From CAYUVF01 sp964448045 (GTDB taxonomy: Bacteria > Bacteroidota > Rhodothermia > Rhodothermales > Salinibacteraceae): a stretch of DNA of 64,000 nucleotides. The notes beneath the pieces were generated by a model. It was given only the letters and a program-made list of their open reading frames with translations. It had not been told where the DNA came from and made no database searches. The position numbers were made by a program, and so were the translations under genes. Where the stretch lies: NCBI GenBank assembly GCA_964448045.1, contig CAYUVF010000010.1, forward strand, positions 1 to 64,000, in the 5' to 3' direction. This document shows, in pieces, positions 45,492-54,244 of this stretch. Within the stretch, counting starts at the first letter, position 1. Each line of letters begins with the position of its first letter.

Positions 45492-46256
45492 TCAGTTGGT
45501 CTGGGACTGCAGCTTCTCCAGCGCCTCGCGGGCAGCTTGCTGCTCGGCTTTTTGCTTGCTGCTGGCGGTGCCGGTGCCGTGGGGCGTGCCGTCGAGCAAC
45601 ACCTCCACGGTGAACGTTCGGTCGTGGCTCGGTCCGTCGGCGCGGACCGTGCGGTACGCCGGCTGGTCGCGCCCGTGGGCCTGCAGGTATTCCTGGAGCA
45701 GACTCTTGTAGTTGCGCTGATCGGCGGCGAGCGCGTTGAGGTCGATGGGGTCGAGGGCGCTGCGGTGGACAAACTGGCGGGCCGCGTCCACGCCCTGATC
45801 CAGGTAGAGCGCTCCGAGGAGTGCCTCGTACGCATCGGAGAGGATGTTGGGATTCGAGCGGCCCTGGCTCTTTTCCGCGTTTTCGCTCATCAAGAGATGG
45901 GGGCCGAGGCCGAGGCGTTCGGCGTAGCGCGCCAGCGCCGATCCGCTCACGATTTTGGCGCGAAGGCGCGTCAGGTAGCCCTCCGTTTTGTTGGGAAACT
46001 GCCGGAACAGCGCCTCGCCCACGATAAAGCCGAGCAGCGCATCTCCCAGAAACTCCAGCCGCTCATTCGTCATGCGATGGCTGTTGGCGCGGTCCCGGAA
46101 GTGGGAGCGGTGCGTCAGGGCCCGCTCGTATAGCGCGAGCGAGCCCACGGGCTGGCCCACGAGCGTTTCAACGGCCGATCGGGAGAGGGAGGGCGAAGAC
46201 ACAGGTTGGGGCAGATCGGAAAAAGAAGAGTACGGGAGTTGAGGCTCAACACTCAC
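45492..46256 (-). CDS. rnc: Ribonuclease III
   Basis: This double-strand-specific endoribonuclease takes part in rRNA and mRNA processing. The catalytic signature NERLEFLGDALLGFIVGEALF is intact, with the second acidic site in NILSDAYEALLGALYLDQG. A C-terminal dsRNA-binding domain follows (NYKSLLQEYLQAHGRDQPAYRTV, then ASSKQKAEQQAAREALEKL). The start is uncertain: the GTG at 46256 gives 254 residues, and in-frame ATGs at 46316 and 46352 add poorly conserved sequence that would come within 30 bp of the divergent dehydrogenase gene. Confidence 0.94.
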   Translation of the reverse strand: MSVEPQLPYSSFSDLPQPVSSPSLSRSAVETLVGQPVGSLALYERALTHRSHFRDRANSHRMTNERLEFLGDALLGFIVGEALFRQFPNKTEGYLTRLRAKIVSGSALARYAERLGLGPHLLMSENAEKSQGRSNPNILSDAYEALLGALYLDQGVDAARQFVHRSALDPIDLNALAADQRNYKSLLQEYLQAHGRDQPAYRTVRADGPSHDRTFTVEVLLDGTPHGTGTASSKQKAEQQAAREALEKLQSQTN

Positions 46257-46379
46257 ACTACGTACGGCGGAGCAAGGTTTCTCAACCCCGGCGCGCCGAA
46301 CCGTCGTCCATATCATTCGTGCATGTATTGATCCGCATGGGGATCGTCGCACATCCTCTCATCAGACCGCCTGTTTGCT

Positions 46380-47744
46380 ATGAGCATCGTCACCATCAAC
46401 CCGGCCACGGGCGAGGAACTGCATCGCTATCCGACGCTCACGGAGGAGGAGATCGACGCCGGTCTGGCCCGCGCCGCTTCGGCGTTTGAGCGGCACCGCT
46501 CCACTGCGTTCGTCGACCGGGCTCGCCGGATGCGCCGTGCGGCCGACCTGCTGGAGGAGCGTGCCGATCCGCTGAGCCAGCGCATGACGCGCGAGATGGG
46601 CAAGCCCGTAGGGCAGGCTCGCGCCGAGGTGCGCAAGTGCGCCTGGGTGGGCCGCTACTACGCCGAGCACGCCGCCCGCTTCCTTGCCGATGATCCCGTC
46701 GAAACCGATGCGGCCAAAAGCTACGTGGCCTACGAGCCGCTGGGCCCGGTGCTGGCCGTGATGCCGTGGAATTTCCCGGTGTGGCAGGTCTTCCGCTTCG
46801 CCGCACCCGCGCTGATGGCGGGCAACGTGGCGCTCTTGAAGCACGCGCCCAACGTGACGGGCACCGCGCTCGACATCGAACAGCTGCTGCGTGATGCCGG
46901 CTTCGATGGCGACGAGTTTCAGACGCTGGTCGTCACCGTCGATCAGGTGGAAGGGATCATCAATGATGCGCGGGTGCGAGCGGCAACGCTCACCGGCAGC
47001 GTGGGGGCCGGCCAGGCCGTGGGCGCGCAGGCCGCGGCACAGGTGAAGCCCTCGGTGCTGGAACTGGGCGGCTCCGATCCGTTCATCGTGCTCGCCGATG
47101 CCGATCTCGACCGGGCGCTCGACAAGGGCATCGCGGCGCGCATGCAGAATAACGCGCAGAGCTGCATCGCGGCGAAGCGGTTTATCCTGGAGCGGCCCAT
47201 CGCCGAAGCGTTTATCGCGCGGTTTACCGAGCACGTCGAGCAGATGACCATGGGCAACCCGATGAACGAAGGCATCGACCTCGGCCCGCTGGCGCGCGAA
47301 GACCTCCGCGACACCGTGCACGACCAGGTGCAGCGCTCCATCGAGCAGGGGGCGACGTGCGTCACTGGCGGCGTCGTGCCGGAGCGTCCCGGCTTCTACT
47401 ACACGCCCACGGTGCTGACGGACGTGGCGCCGGGCCAGGTGGCGTTTGAGGAGGAGATTTTTGGCCCCGTGGCCTCGATGATCGTCGCCGATGATGTCGA
47501 GCACGCGGTGGAGCTGGCCAACGATACGCGCTTTGGACTGGGCGCATCGGTCTTTACGCGCGATGTGGAGCGGGGCGAGGCGTTGGCGCGGCGGCTCGAT
47601 GTAGGCTGCGCCTTCGTCAACGAGATGGTCAAGAGCGATCCGCGGCTGCCCTTTGGCGGAGTGAAAGAGAGCGGCTACGGGCGCGAGCTCTCCCACCACG
47701 GCATCCGCGCGTTCGTCAACGTCAAGACCATGTGGGTGGCGTAG
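46380..47744 (+). CDS. NAD(P)-dependent succinate-semialdehyde dehydrogenase-like aldehyde dehydrogenase
   Basis: A 454-residue aldehyde dehydrogenase. MSIVTINPATGEELHRYPTLTEEEID is the typical start of short-type succinate-semialdehyde dehydrogenases. PWNFPVWQVFRFAAPALMAGNVALLKHAPN forms the cofactor site, the catalytic glutamate lies in LELGGSDPFIV, and the catalytic cysteine lies in NNAQSCIAAKR. EEIFGPVASM and PFGGVKESGYGREL complete the fold. Succinate semialdehyde is the likely substrate, inferred by family. It overlaps the convergent histidine kinase gene by 23 bases. Confidence 0.88.
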   Translation: MSIVTINPATGEELHRYPTLTEEEIDAGLARAASAFERHRSTAFVDRARRMRRAADLLEERADPLSQRMTREMGKPVGQARAEVRKCAWVGRYYAEHAARFLADDPVETDAAKSYVAYEPLGPVLAVMPWNFPVWQVFRFAAPALMAGNVALLKHAPNVTGTALDIEQLLRDAGFDGDEFQTLVVTVDQVEGIINDARVRAATLTGSVGAGQAVGAQAAAQVKPSVLELGGSDPFIVLADADLDRALDKGIAARMQNNAQSCIAAKRFILERPIAEAFIARFTEHVEQMTMGNPMNEGIDLGPLAREDLRDTVHDQVQRSIEQGATCVTGGVVPERPGFYYTPTVLTDVAPGQVAFEEEIFGPVASMIVADDVEHAVELANDTRFGLGASVFTRDVERGEALARRLDVGCAFVNEMVKSDPRLPFGGVKESGYGRELSHHGIRAFVNVKTMWVA

Positions 47745-49728
47745 CGGCGGCTTCCGGCGCGCTCGCCTGGGAAGCATCGGCCTCGGATGGATCCGCCTCG
47801 GGCGGGTCGGTTGCGGCGGGGGCGGGGGGGGACGTCTCGGGCAGGGTGACGATGAAGATACTTCCTTCGCCTTTTTCGCTCTCCACCGTGATCGTACCGC
47901 CCAGCAGGTCGACCATGTGCTGCGTGATGGCCAGGCCCAGCCCGGTGCCCTCAAACGTGCGGCCGAGGCCCTGCGACTCCTGCCGGAACGGATCGAACAG
48001 GTGCGGCAAAAATTCGCGGTCGATCCCGATGCCGGTGTCCTCGACGGCGATCCGAAGGTCCTCCGGCGCATCGTCGATGCGGATGGTGATGGCACCCTCG
48101 GCAGTGAACTTGACCGCGTTGCTGACGAGGTTCGTCAGGACGCGGTAGACGAGCCGGCGGTCGGTGCGGAGCGTAGTCCTCTCGGCCGCAACCTCCACCG
48201 ACAGTGTCAGGGGCTGATCGTCGATGGAGGCGCGGTGGAGCTGGGCCACTTCGCGGGCGAGGTCCACCACATCGGTTTTGCTGACGGAGAGCGTGAGCGT
48301 GCCGGCTTCGATCTGCGCCATATCGAGCACCGAGTTGAGCGTTTCGGAGAGGCGCTTGCCGCTCGTCTTGATCAGGCGGGCGAACTCATCGTGCATTTCG
48401 GGCGGCTCGTTGAGGATGAGCTCGGCGTAGCCGACGATGCTGGTGATGGGCGTCCGCAGTTCATGGCTCATGTTGTTGAGCAGGCTCGATTTGAGCTGGG
48501 CCACCGCTTCGGCTTCTTCTTTGGCGGCCAGGATCTCGGCCTCGTGCTGCTTGCGCCGGGTGATGTCGCGCACGGCGACGACGTGGGCGTTGCTGCCGTG
48601 ATAGGGCAGGGGGCGGATGCGAAATTCGGCAGGGAAGGTGGTGCCGTCGGCGCGAACGAGGGTAGCTTCGTGCGTCGTCTCGGTAGAGGCGCTCTCTCCC
48701 GTGCACAGTGCCTCGTGCGCCGGGGCGTCGAGCAGTTCGGTCAGGCTGCGGCCGATGAGCGCATCACGGTCGTACCCGGTGAGCTCAAGGAAAACATCGT
48801 TCGTGTCGAGAATCTGGTTTTCGTCGTGGAAGAGAATGCCTTCGAAGGTCGACTCGGCCAGCCGGCGGAAGCGCGCCTTACTCTCGGCCAACTCGCGGGT
48901 GCGTTCGCGTACCTGACGGCGAAATAGCACAGCGAGGACGATCGCAAGGAGCAGGACGAACATCCCAATCAGGATCGCCCGGCGGTACAGGCGCTGCGTC
49001 AGGCCCTGGGCCTCGAGGTCCGAGGCCGTGCGCGGGACGATTTCATAGAAGTCGTCGTATGGCGGCTCGGTATCGTACTGCGTGAGCGGCCCCGTGACGA
49101 CGATGCGATCTCCCACCTCGAGTGAGCTAAGATCGAACTGTGGCAGGGGATAGTTCGAGATGAACACGTCGAGCACGGCCTCGCTGTTGCCCGGCTCGTT
49201 GATGACGAGCAGCCGCCCGCCCTGATTGGTCATCATGTTGATGATCTGGCCCTCCACGCGGGCCAGCAGACCCTCGTGGCGTTCGCCGTTGGCCGCGCTG
49301 AGGCCGAGGGGCGTTGGCTCGATGGGCGGCGCCGTCGTCTCGATCACGCGGTAGTCCAGCACGTTGAGCTGCGTCATGCCCTGGAATTGGTCGACGACGC
49401 CCCGGGCGACGATGCTATCGCCCCGGGCCACAGGCGCATCCAGCCACGGCGCGTAGAGCTTAATCCCCGTCGAGTCGCCGCGGTTCTGGATGAAGATCTG
49501 GAGCTGATGGTCGTTCAGGACGCCGCTGGCCACGGTGGCGCGGCCGGCGACGCGCAGCGTGTCGCCCATCCGGTCGGAGGCGAGGTCACCCTCCCGATCC
49601 GCCTGAATGCTGTCAATGGGTACGAGCGGCAGAGCTGGCTGGGCCTGGAGGGAAACCCCCGGGAGCAAGAGCAAAAGGAAGGTCACGGTGCGGAGCCATC
49701 CGCGCCGGAACAAGCGGGGAACGAACAT
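47722..49728 (-). CDS. Sensor histidine kinase with periplasmic OB-fold domains, PAS, HisKA and HATPase
   Basis: A 668-residue membrane kinase. A signal or anchor segment (WLRTVTFLLLLLPGVSLQA) is followed by about 210 periplasmic residues. These contain two OB-fold-like modules: GDTLRVAGRATVASGVLNDHQLQIFIQNRGD around residues 55-125, and LLARVEGQIINMMTNQGGRLLVINE with VGDRIVVTGPLTQY around 145-225. A TM helix (RAILIGMFVLLLAIVLAVLF) leads to a PAS domain, then HisKA with the phospho-acceptor in NNMSHELRTPITSIVGY, then HATPase (NLVSNAVKF, DTGIGI, GTGLGLAI). A Pro/Ala/Glu-rich tail ends the protein. No response regulator is adjacent. The OB-fold sensor is unusual for a kinase. Confidence 0.88.
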   Translation of the reverse strand: MFVPRLFRRGWLRTVTFLLLLLPGVSLQAQPALPLVPIDSIQADREGDLASDRMGDTLRVAGRATVASGVLNDHQLQIFIQNRGDSTGIKLYAPWLDAPVARGDSIVARGVVDQFQGMTQLNVLDYRVIETTAPPIEPTPLGLSAANGERHEGLLARVEGQIINMMTNQGGRLLVINEPGNSEAVLDVFISNYPLPQFDLSSLEVGDRIVVTGPLTQYDTEPPYDDFYEIVPRTASDLEAQGLTQRLYRRAILIGMFVLLLAIVLAVLFRRQVRERTRELAESKARFRRLAESTFEGILFHDENQILDTNDVFLELTGYDRDALIGRSLTELLDAPAHEALCTGESASTETTHEATLVRADGTTFPAEFRIRPLPYHGSNAHVVAVRDITRRKQHEAEILAAKEEAEAVAQLKSSLLNNMSHELRTPITSIVGYAELILNEPPEMHDEFARLIKTSGKRLSETLNSVLDMAQIEAGTLTLSVSKTDVVDLAREVAQLHRASIDDQPLTLSVEVAAERTTLRTDRRLVYRVLTNLVSNAVKFTAEGAITIRIDDAPEDLRIAVEDTGIGIDREFLPHLFDPFRQESQGLGRTFEGTGLGLAITQHMVDLLGGTITVESEKGEGSIFIVTLPETSPPAPAATDPPEADPSEADASQASAPEAAATPPTWS

Positions 49729-49941
49729 GCAACACAGTTGACGGTGGGGGCGACACCGCGCGCAGGCGCGGGGTGAGGCAACTCCACTCCTCAGCATGCG
49801 TTAATACACGCCGAAGCGGGACCCCACAGAACGCAAGAATTATACCGGCAGGCCGGTACGCGAAGTTGGGTGTGCATCCGTGCACCAGGGTAGGGGTCGG
49901 CCGGGTCACCGTCAAGCTTTCCACGTGCAAACCGGATCGCT

Positions 49942-50286
49942 ATGGAAGGACCGTTTATCGTGGCCATCGTGGCTATCATCTTTGGCATCCTCTATGCAGG
50001 ATACGAGCAGTGGTTGAAGCATCAGGCGCGGCGTGAGGAAGCTGGTGTGCCCGTGCAGGAGTTGGAGGCGACGCTCGAAGAGCTGCAACAGCAGGTCGCC
50101 GCGCAGGAAGAGCGCGAGGCCGAGATGAAGCGCCGCATTCAAAACCTGGAGGCGATCGTGACGAGTGAGGCGTGGGACGAACTGGGCACCGGCGCGCCCG
50201 AGCTGTCGCTGCCCGAAGATGAACGCGCCGCCGCGGACACCGATGCCGATCGGGCGGAAAAAATGGCCCGTCGCCTCCGCCCGTAG
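49942..50286 (+). CDS. Small membrane-anchored coiled-coil protein (PspB-like layout), unknown function
   Basis: A 114-residue protein with one N-terminal membrane helix (MEGPFIVAIVAIIFGILYAGY). A coiled coil follows at about residues 38-75 (VQELEATLEELQQQVAAQEEREAEMKRRIQNLEAIV), then a charged, acidic tail. The layout resembles PspB of the phage-shock response and similar membrane coiled-coil proteins, but the full PspB signature is not present. It lies just upstream of the cobalamin riboswitch and is probably a separate unit. Confidence 0.6.
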   Translation: MEGPFIVAIVAIIFGILYAGYEQWLKHQARREEAGVPVQELEATLEELQQQVAAQEEREAEMKRRIQNLEAIVTSEAWDELGTGAPELSLPEDERAAADTDADRAEKMARRLRP

Positions 50287-50362
50287 CGCGGAGGGGCCGG
50301 GCCGCTTGGATTTGTGCCCCGCAACGTATATACTCCACGATCACCATCACAAACATACACGC

Positions 50363-50675
50363 CGCTGGTTCTTCGCCCGGCCTCGCCGGGGAAGATGAAA
50401 AGGGAACACCAGTGATTTGAAGGGCGATTGTCGAAGTTCGAATGACGAATGGGGCACTTTTCCATTCCACATTCACTACTCGCAATCCACCCTTCGAAGA
50501 GTCTGGGGCTGTACCCGCAACTGTAAGCTGAACCGTGAGCCACGGCCGTGAAGCAGTGATCACTGTGTCGCTTCGGCGCCATGGGAAGATCGCTGTGGAG
50601 CCGCCCGAGCTTCCCGAGGCACCTCGGGGCTTGTTCGTCAGGCACATCAGTGAGCCAGGAGACCTGCCCGCGCGC
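50363..50675 (+). ncRNA. Cobalamin riboswitch
   Basis: The conserved cobalamin-aptamer boxes appear in order: GAAAAGGGAAC followed by ACCAGTG (50396-50414), GGGGCTGTACCCGCAACTGTAA (starting at 50505; the B12-box region CCCGCAACTGTAAG) and GAGCCAGGAGACCTGCC (50652-50668). It binds adenosylcobalamin-type ligands and controls the receptor gene at 50832. A peripheral stem between the first and second boxes is extended by about 77 nt made of heptamer repeats (50424-50500). The outer limits are approximate. Confidence 0.92.
50424..50500 (+). repeat. Period-7 array inside the riboswitch
   Basis: Eleven consecutive heptamers, among them TCGAAGT, TCGAATG, ACGAATG, TTTCCAT, TCCACAT, TCACTAC, TCGCAAT and TCGAAGA, expand a stem of the cobalamin aptamer. 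The two halves are complementary (GAATGACGAATGG against CCATTCCACATTC, 11 of 13 pairs), so the array should fold as a hairpin and leave the aptamer core intact. Confidence 0.7.
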
Positions 50676-50797
50676 GTCTCGCCACACACCTCCGGGATCT
50701 GAGGTTCGCGGTGGACGCTCGACACGGGACGCCCGTACCCCGGCGCCCTACATGTCGCTGGTCGTGGCCGGAGCCCCCGTGCCGCGCCGTAGCAGCC

Positions 50798-50831
50798 GCC
50801 CGAACCTCGATTGAGGGATCGGGCATTTTTT
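50798..50831 (+). terminator. Riboswitch expression platform: intrinsic terminator ending at the start codon
   Basis: GCCCGA pairs with TCGGGC, and inside it CCTC pairs with GAGG around GATT. The hairpin is followed by ATTTTTT, and the receptor ATG begins at the next base. The terminator therefore lies directly upstream of translation, and the hairpin also contains the only purine-rich stretch near the start. Control of transcription, of translation, or of both is possible. Confidence 0.85.
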
Positions 50832-52781
50832 ATGGCTGCATGGCTTCGCTACATTGGGATCATCGTCGCTCTCCTTCCGGGAGGGGTGCTCGCACAGACG
50901 TCGGACACGACGGCCGCGCGGCAGGCTACGCTGGATACCACTGTTACGCTTCCGAACGTCACCGTCGAGGCGCTGCGCGACCGGCTGCGGGCAGAGGCGG
51001 CCCCGCTTCGTATCACCACCCTTCGCACCTCGGATATCGCTGCCACGGGCGCGGCCACCGCAGCCGAGCTCCTGCAGGCGCGCACCGGCCTCTTCATCAA
51101 GCAGTACGGCGCGGGCGGGTTGGCCCTGCCGTCGCTGCGCGGCACCAGCGGATCGCAGACGCTCGTTCTCGTCGATGGCCAGCGCGTGGCTGATCCGCAG
51201 TCCGGGCAGGTGGATCTCTCGTTGCTACCCACGGTGCTGCTCGATCGCGTCGACGTCATGCACGGCGCCGCATCGGCGCGGTACGGATCGGGGAGCATGG
51301 GCGGGGTGGTGCGGCTGCACACGCTGGCGCCAACGCAGGCGCTTCGCGTCAAGACGTCTGGGGTGGCCGGGGCGTTCGGGCGGCGCACGGCCGGCGGTGT
51401 TGTCTCGGGGGGGACGCGCTCCATCCGCGGGTTGGCCGCCGTCGAGGTCGGGCGTGCCGAGCGCGACTTCCCGTACGTTAACGAAACGCTGCGCCCGCCT
51501 CGCACCGTCCGTCGTGATGACGCCGATCGGACGTTGACGACGCTCTTCGGCAAGCTCAACGTGGATCCGCCGGGACATCAGCTCAGCGTGACGGCGTGGT
51601 ACAACGATGTGGAGCGCGGGCTGCCGGGCGCGAGCAACGCGCCCTCGTCCGGCGCGCGCCAGTGGGACACGCACGGGCGGCTGCTCACGCAGTACCGGAC
51701 GCAGACCCCCCTCGGCGCGCTCGATGTGCGCGGGCGGGCCCAGCACACGCATCTGCGCTATGTCAACCCGGCCACCGCTACGCAGCGGGATACCCGCACG
51801 CAGGCGTACGACCTGACGGCCGCGTTGCGGCAGCCGATCAGCACCCGCGGGATGCTCGGTGGCGGCGTCACGACCGGCCTTGACCACGCCGATGCGCGCG
51901 GCGGCGTCCGGCGCATCCGGTGGAGCGCCTTCGCGCATGCTGCGGGCACGCTCGGTTCTGTCACCCTCTATCCTGCGCTGCGGCTGGATTACTACCTGCC
52001 GCAGCAAGCGCCCAACGTCGTCGCGCTGAGTCCACAGCTGGGCCTGAACTGGGCGGTGGCATCGGCCCCTGGCGTTCACCTGAAGGCCAGCGTAGGCCGG
52101 GCCTTTCGGGCGCCGACGTTCGGCGAGCGGTTCTTCGATCCGGGCGGCACCCCGTCGTTGCGGGCCGAGCACGGGTGGAGCACCGACGCCGGCGTGGTCG
52201 TCCGGCACCGCGGCGCGCGAACCGCATGGCAGGTTGAGGCGACGGCGTTTGCGACGCGCATCCGGGATCAGATCGTCTGGTTTCCCAGCGTCGTGGGGCC
52301 CGGCGTGCGCGTCTGGCGCCCATCCAACGTGGCGCAGGTACTTTCGCGCGGCGTCGAGGCGTCGGTGCACGCGGCGTTTCGCCCGCCGAACGATTGGCAG
52401 CTCCGGGGCGGGCTTTCGTTCACGCACACGGCGGCCGAGAACCGCGCCAATCCGGCTCTCCGCGCCTACGGCCATCAGCTGCGCTACATCCCGCGCGAGC
52501 AGCTCAAATGGCATGCGGGCGTGACGTGGCAGAACCTGGGTGTGGACCTCTCGGGCCGCCTCGTCAGCCGCCGCTTCATCACGGCCGATGAAACGCAGGC
52601 GCTGCCGCCCTATCAGGTGATAGATGCGCGCCTGCACTACGAACGCGCGCTCGGGCCGGTGCGCCTCGGGCTTGGCCTTACCATCGACAACGTGTTCAAT
52701 CACCGGTACAGCATCATCCGATTCTATCCTATGCCGCCGCGGCACGCGCGGCTGCGCCTTACCCTCGAAACCATCCCGTAG
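50832..52781 (+). CDS. btuB: TonB-dependent outer-membrane receptor, BtuB-like
   Basis: A 649-residue outer-membrane receptor with a signal peptide (MAAWLRYIGIIVALLPGGVLA). The plug domain follows: an LPNVTVEA segment near the N-terminus as TonB box, then GAATAAELLQARTGLFIKQYGAGGLALPSLRG, VLVDGQRVADPQSGQVDLSLLP and RVDVMHGAASARYGSGSMGGVV. A 22-strand barrel completes it, ending in HARLRLTLETIP. The cobalamin riboswitch upstream makes vitamin B12 or another corrinoid the likely substrate. Energy would come from a TonB such as that at 26871. The next gene starts three bases after the stop. Confidence 0.93.
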   Translation: MAAWLRYIGIIVALLPGGVLAQTSDTTAARQATLDTTVTLPNVTVEALRDRLRAEAAPLRITTLRTSDIAATGAATAAELLQARTGLFIKQYGAGGLALPSLRGTSGSQTLVLVDGQRVADPQSGQVDLSLLPTVLLDRVDVMHGAASARYGSGSMGGVVRLHTLAPTQALRVKTSGVAGAFGRRTAGGVVSGGTRSIRGLAAVEVGRAERDFPYVNETLRPPRTVRRDDADRTLTTLFGKLNVDPPGHQLSVTAWYNDVERGLPGASNAPSSGARQWDTHGRLLTQYRTQTPLGALDVRGRAQHTHLRYVNPATATQRDTRTQAYDLTAALRQPISTRGMLGGGVTTGLDHADARGGVRRIRWSAFAHAAGTLGSVTLYPALRLDYYLPQQAPNVVALSPQLGLNWAVASAPGVHLKASVGRAFRAPTFGERFFDPGGTPSLRAEHGWSTDAGVVVRHRGARTAWQVEATAFATRIRDQIVWFPSVVGPGVRVWRPSNVAQVLSRGVEASVHAAFRPPNDWQLRGGLSFTHTAAENRANPALRAYGHQLRYIPREQLKWHAGVTWQNLGVDLSGRLVSRRFITADETQALPPYQVIDARLHYERALGPVRLGLGLTIDNVFNHRYSIIRFYPMPPRHARLRLTLETIP

Positions 52782-52784
52782 TTC

Positions 52785-53918
52785 ATGCTCCGCTTCTCTA
52801 CTTCCATTCCCGTTTTTCTGCTGATCGGTGCGCTGGCCCTGTCCGGGTGCGACCTCTTCGAAAGTGAAGGCACTGCCGACGATCCGCCCGTGACCACCGG
52901 CGTCATCGTGGCGAACAGTGGCAATTTTAGCGACCAGAATGGCTTCCTGACGGTCTACGACCCGGCCACGCAGCAGACACGCGATCTGCCGAACCTCGGC
53001 GCCTTCGCGCATCACCTGACGCTCGCTGACGACAGCCTCTACGCCATCACCAATACGTTTTCGGGGGGGCGCATCGAGGTGCACACGGCCGATTCGGTGC
53101 GGGCCGTCGATCAGATTGCGAGCAGGGCCACGCCGCGGACGCTCGCCATCGTCGATGCGCAGACCGCGTACGTCACGAGCGCCGATTTCACCGGCAACCC
53201 CGGCACGGTGTCGATCTACGACCGGACGACGGGCACGCTCGATGAGGCGGCGATGGAAGTGGGCTTCATTCCCGAAGATGTGGCGGTTGCGAACGGGAAA
53301 GCCTTCGTCGCGAACTACGGATCGGGTGGGGCGGGCACGACGCTCTCAGTGATTGACACCGCGACCAATCAGGTGCAGCGGACGATCGACCTCGGATGCG
53401 ACGGGCCGAATGAGCTGGCCGTCGACGGCGAGGGCGAACTCGTGGTCGTCTGCCAGGGCAAGACGGTCTACAACGACGACTTCACCGAGATCATCGAGCA
53501 GACGAACGGGCAAATCCTATTCGTCCACCCCGATACCGAAACGGTCGTCGATCGGATCGAGCTGGATCAGCAGGTGGGCTCAGCCAACGGGACGCAGGGG
53601 GCGGCGTACGCGCCGGTCGTCGAGGAGCTGCACGTCATCGACGGCACCGATACCGTCCTGCGCGTCGACACCGATCAGAATGCGCTGGGCAGCACGCTCA
53701 CGGTACCCGGTGATGCCGCCCTCACGGGCCTCACCGCCGTCGCGTACGACGGCACCACGCAACGGCTGTATCTGGGCCGATACGCGGCGGGACCCGGCGG
53801 GGCGCCCGATGTGACCTCGGCGGGTAGCGTCGTCGTGCTGGATCGCAGCGGGGCGCTCCTCACCTCGTTCGTCGCGGGACCGGCGCCCGGCCACATCGTT
53901 CTTCGCCGCGCGCAGTAA
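52785..53918 (+). CDS. Surface beta-propeller lipoprotein, BtuG-like (candidate corrinoid-binding partner)
   Basis: A 377-residue lipoprotein. The signal MLRFSTSIPVFLLIGALALSGC ends in a lipobox. The rest consists of about seven repeated blades of the YncE/DUF5074 type, for example SGNFSDQNGFLTVYDPATQQ, GFIPEDVAVANGKAFVANYG, GGAGTTLSVIDTATNQVQRTIDLGCDGPNELAVDGEGELVVVCQG and GAAYAPVVEELHVIDGTDTVLRVD. In Bacteroides, BtuG is a surface beta-propeller that captures B12 with very high affinity and sits on BtuB. The same pairing here, one operon under a cobalamin riboswitch, supports that role by analogy. The stop is 25 bp before the ferredoxin gene. Confidence 0.8.
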   Translation: MLRFSTSIPVFLLIGALALSGCDLFESEGTADDPPVTTGVIVANSGNFSDQNGFLTVYDPATQQTRDLPNLGAFAHHLTLADDSLYAITNTFSGGRIEVHTADSVRAVDQIASRATPRTLAIVDAQTAYVTSADFTGNPGTVSIYDRTTGTLDEAAMEVGFIPEDVAVANGKAFVANYGSGGAGTTLSVIDTATNQVQRTIDLGCDGPNELAVDGEGELVVVCQGKTVYNDDFTEIIEQTNGQILFVHPDTETVVDRIELDQQVGSANGTQGAAYAPVVEELHVIDGTDTVLRVDTDQNALGSTLTVPGDAALTGLTAVAYDGTTQRLYLGRYAAGPGGAPDVTSAGSVVVLDRSGALLTSFVAGPAPGHIVLRRAQ

Positions 53919-53943
53919 CGGCTCATCCGATTTCCCATCTGCC

Positions 53944-54159
53944 ATGAATATCGATCGCTGCTATTGCTTCCAGCAGACGTTCGCGCACCTGAAAACGGTG
54001 GCGGATGAAACCGGCGCCTCGACGGTTGCCGAGTTGCAGGAGCATGAGGTCTTCGGCCAGAAGTGCCAACTGTGCCATCCGTACGTCCGCCGCATGTTGC
54101 GCACGGGCGCGGTTGCGTTCGACCACGTGATCCGCGAGGAGAGCGAACCGGTCGGGTAG
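53944..54159 (+). CDS. BFD-like [2Fe-2S] protein
   Basis: A 71-residue protein with the bacterioferritin-associated ferredoxin pattern: CYCFQQTFAHLKTVADETG, then VAELQEHEVFGQKCQLCHPYVRRMLRTG. The CxC and CxxC pairs would hold a [2Fe-2S] cluster. Family members serve as electron carriers or as [2Fe-2S] domains of larger enzymes. It is 25 bp after the BtuG-like gene and may be in the B12 operon. A role in corrinoid reduction or iron handling is possible but not shown by the sequence. Confidence 0.8.
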   Translation: MNIDRCYCFQQTFAHLKTVADETGASTVAELQEHEVFGQKCQLCHPYVRRMLRTGAVAFDHVIREESEPVG

Positions 54160-54164
54160 TTTTC

Positions 54165-54241
54165 GGTTCAGGGTTCTGGGGTCGGCATTCCGGGTTTCCT
54201 TCGTCCAACCCTGAACCGGAACTCAGAATCCAGAACTCTGA
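54165..54241. repeat. Period-7 array between BFD and PIG-L genes, self-complementary
   Basis: Eleven heptamers, beginning GGTTCAG, GGTTCTG, GGGTCGG and ending AACCCTG, AACCGGA, ACTCAGA, ATCCAGA, ACTCTGA, fill almost the whole spacer. The start and middle contain a perfect 12-bp inverted repeat (CGGTTCAGGGTT at 54164 and AACCCTGAACCG at 54207), so the array can fold into a long hairpin. No T tract follows. Confidence 0.75.
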
Positions 54242-54244
54242 ACT

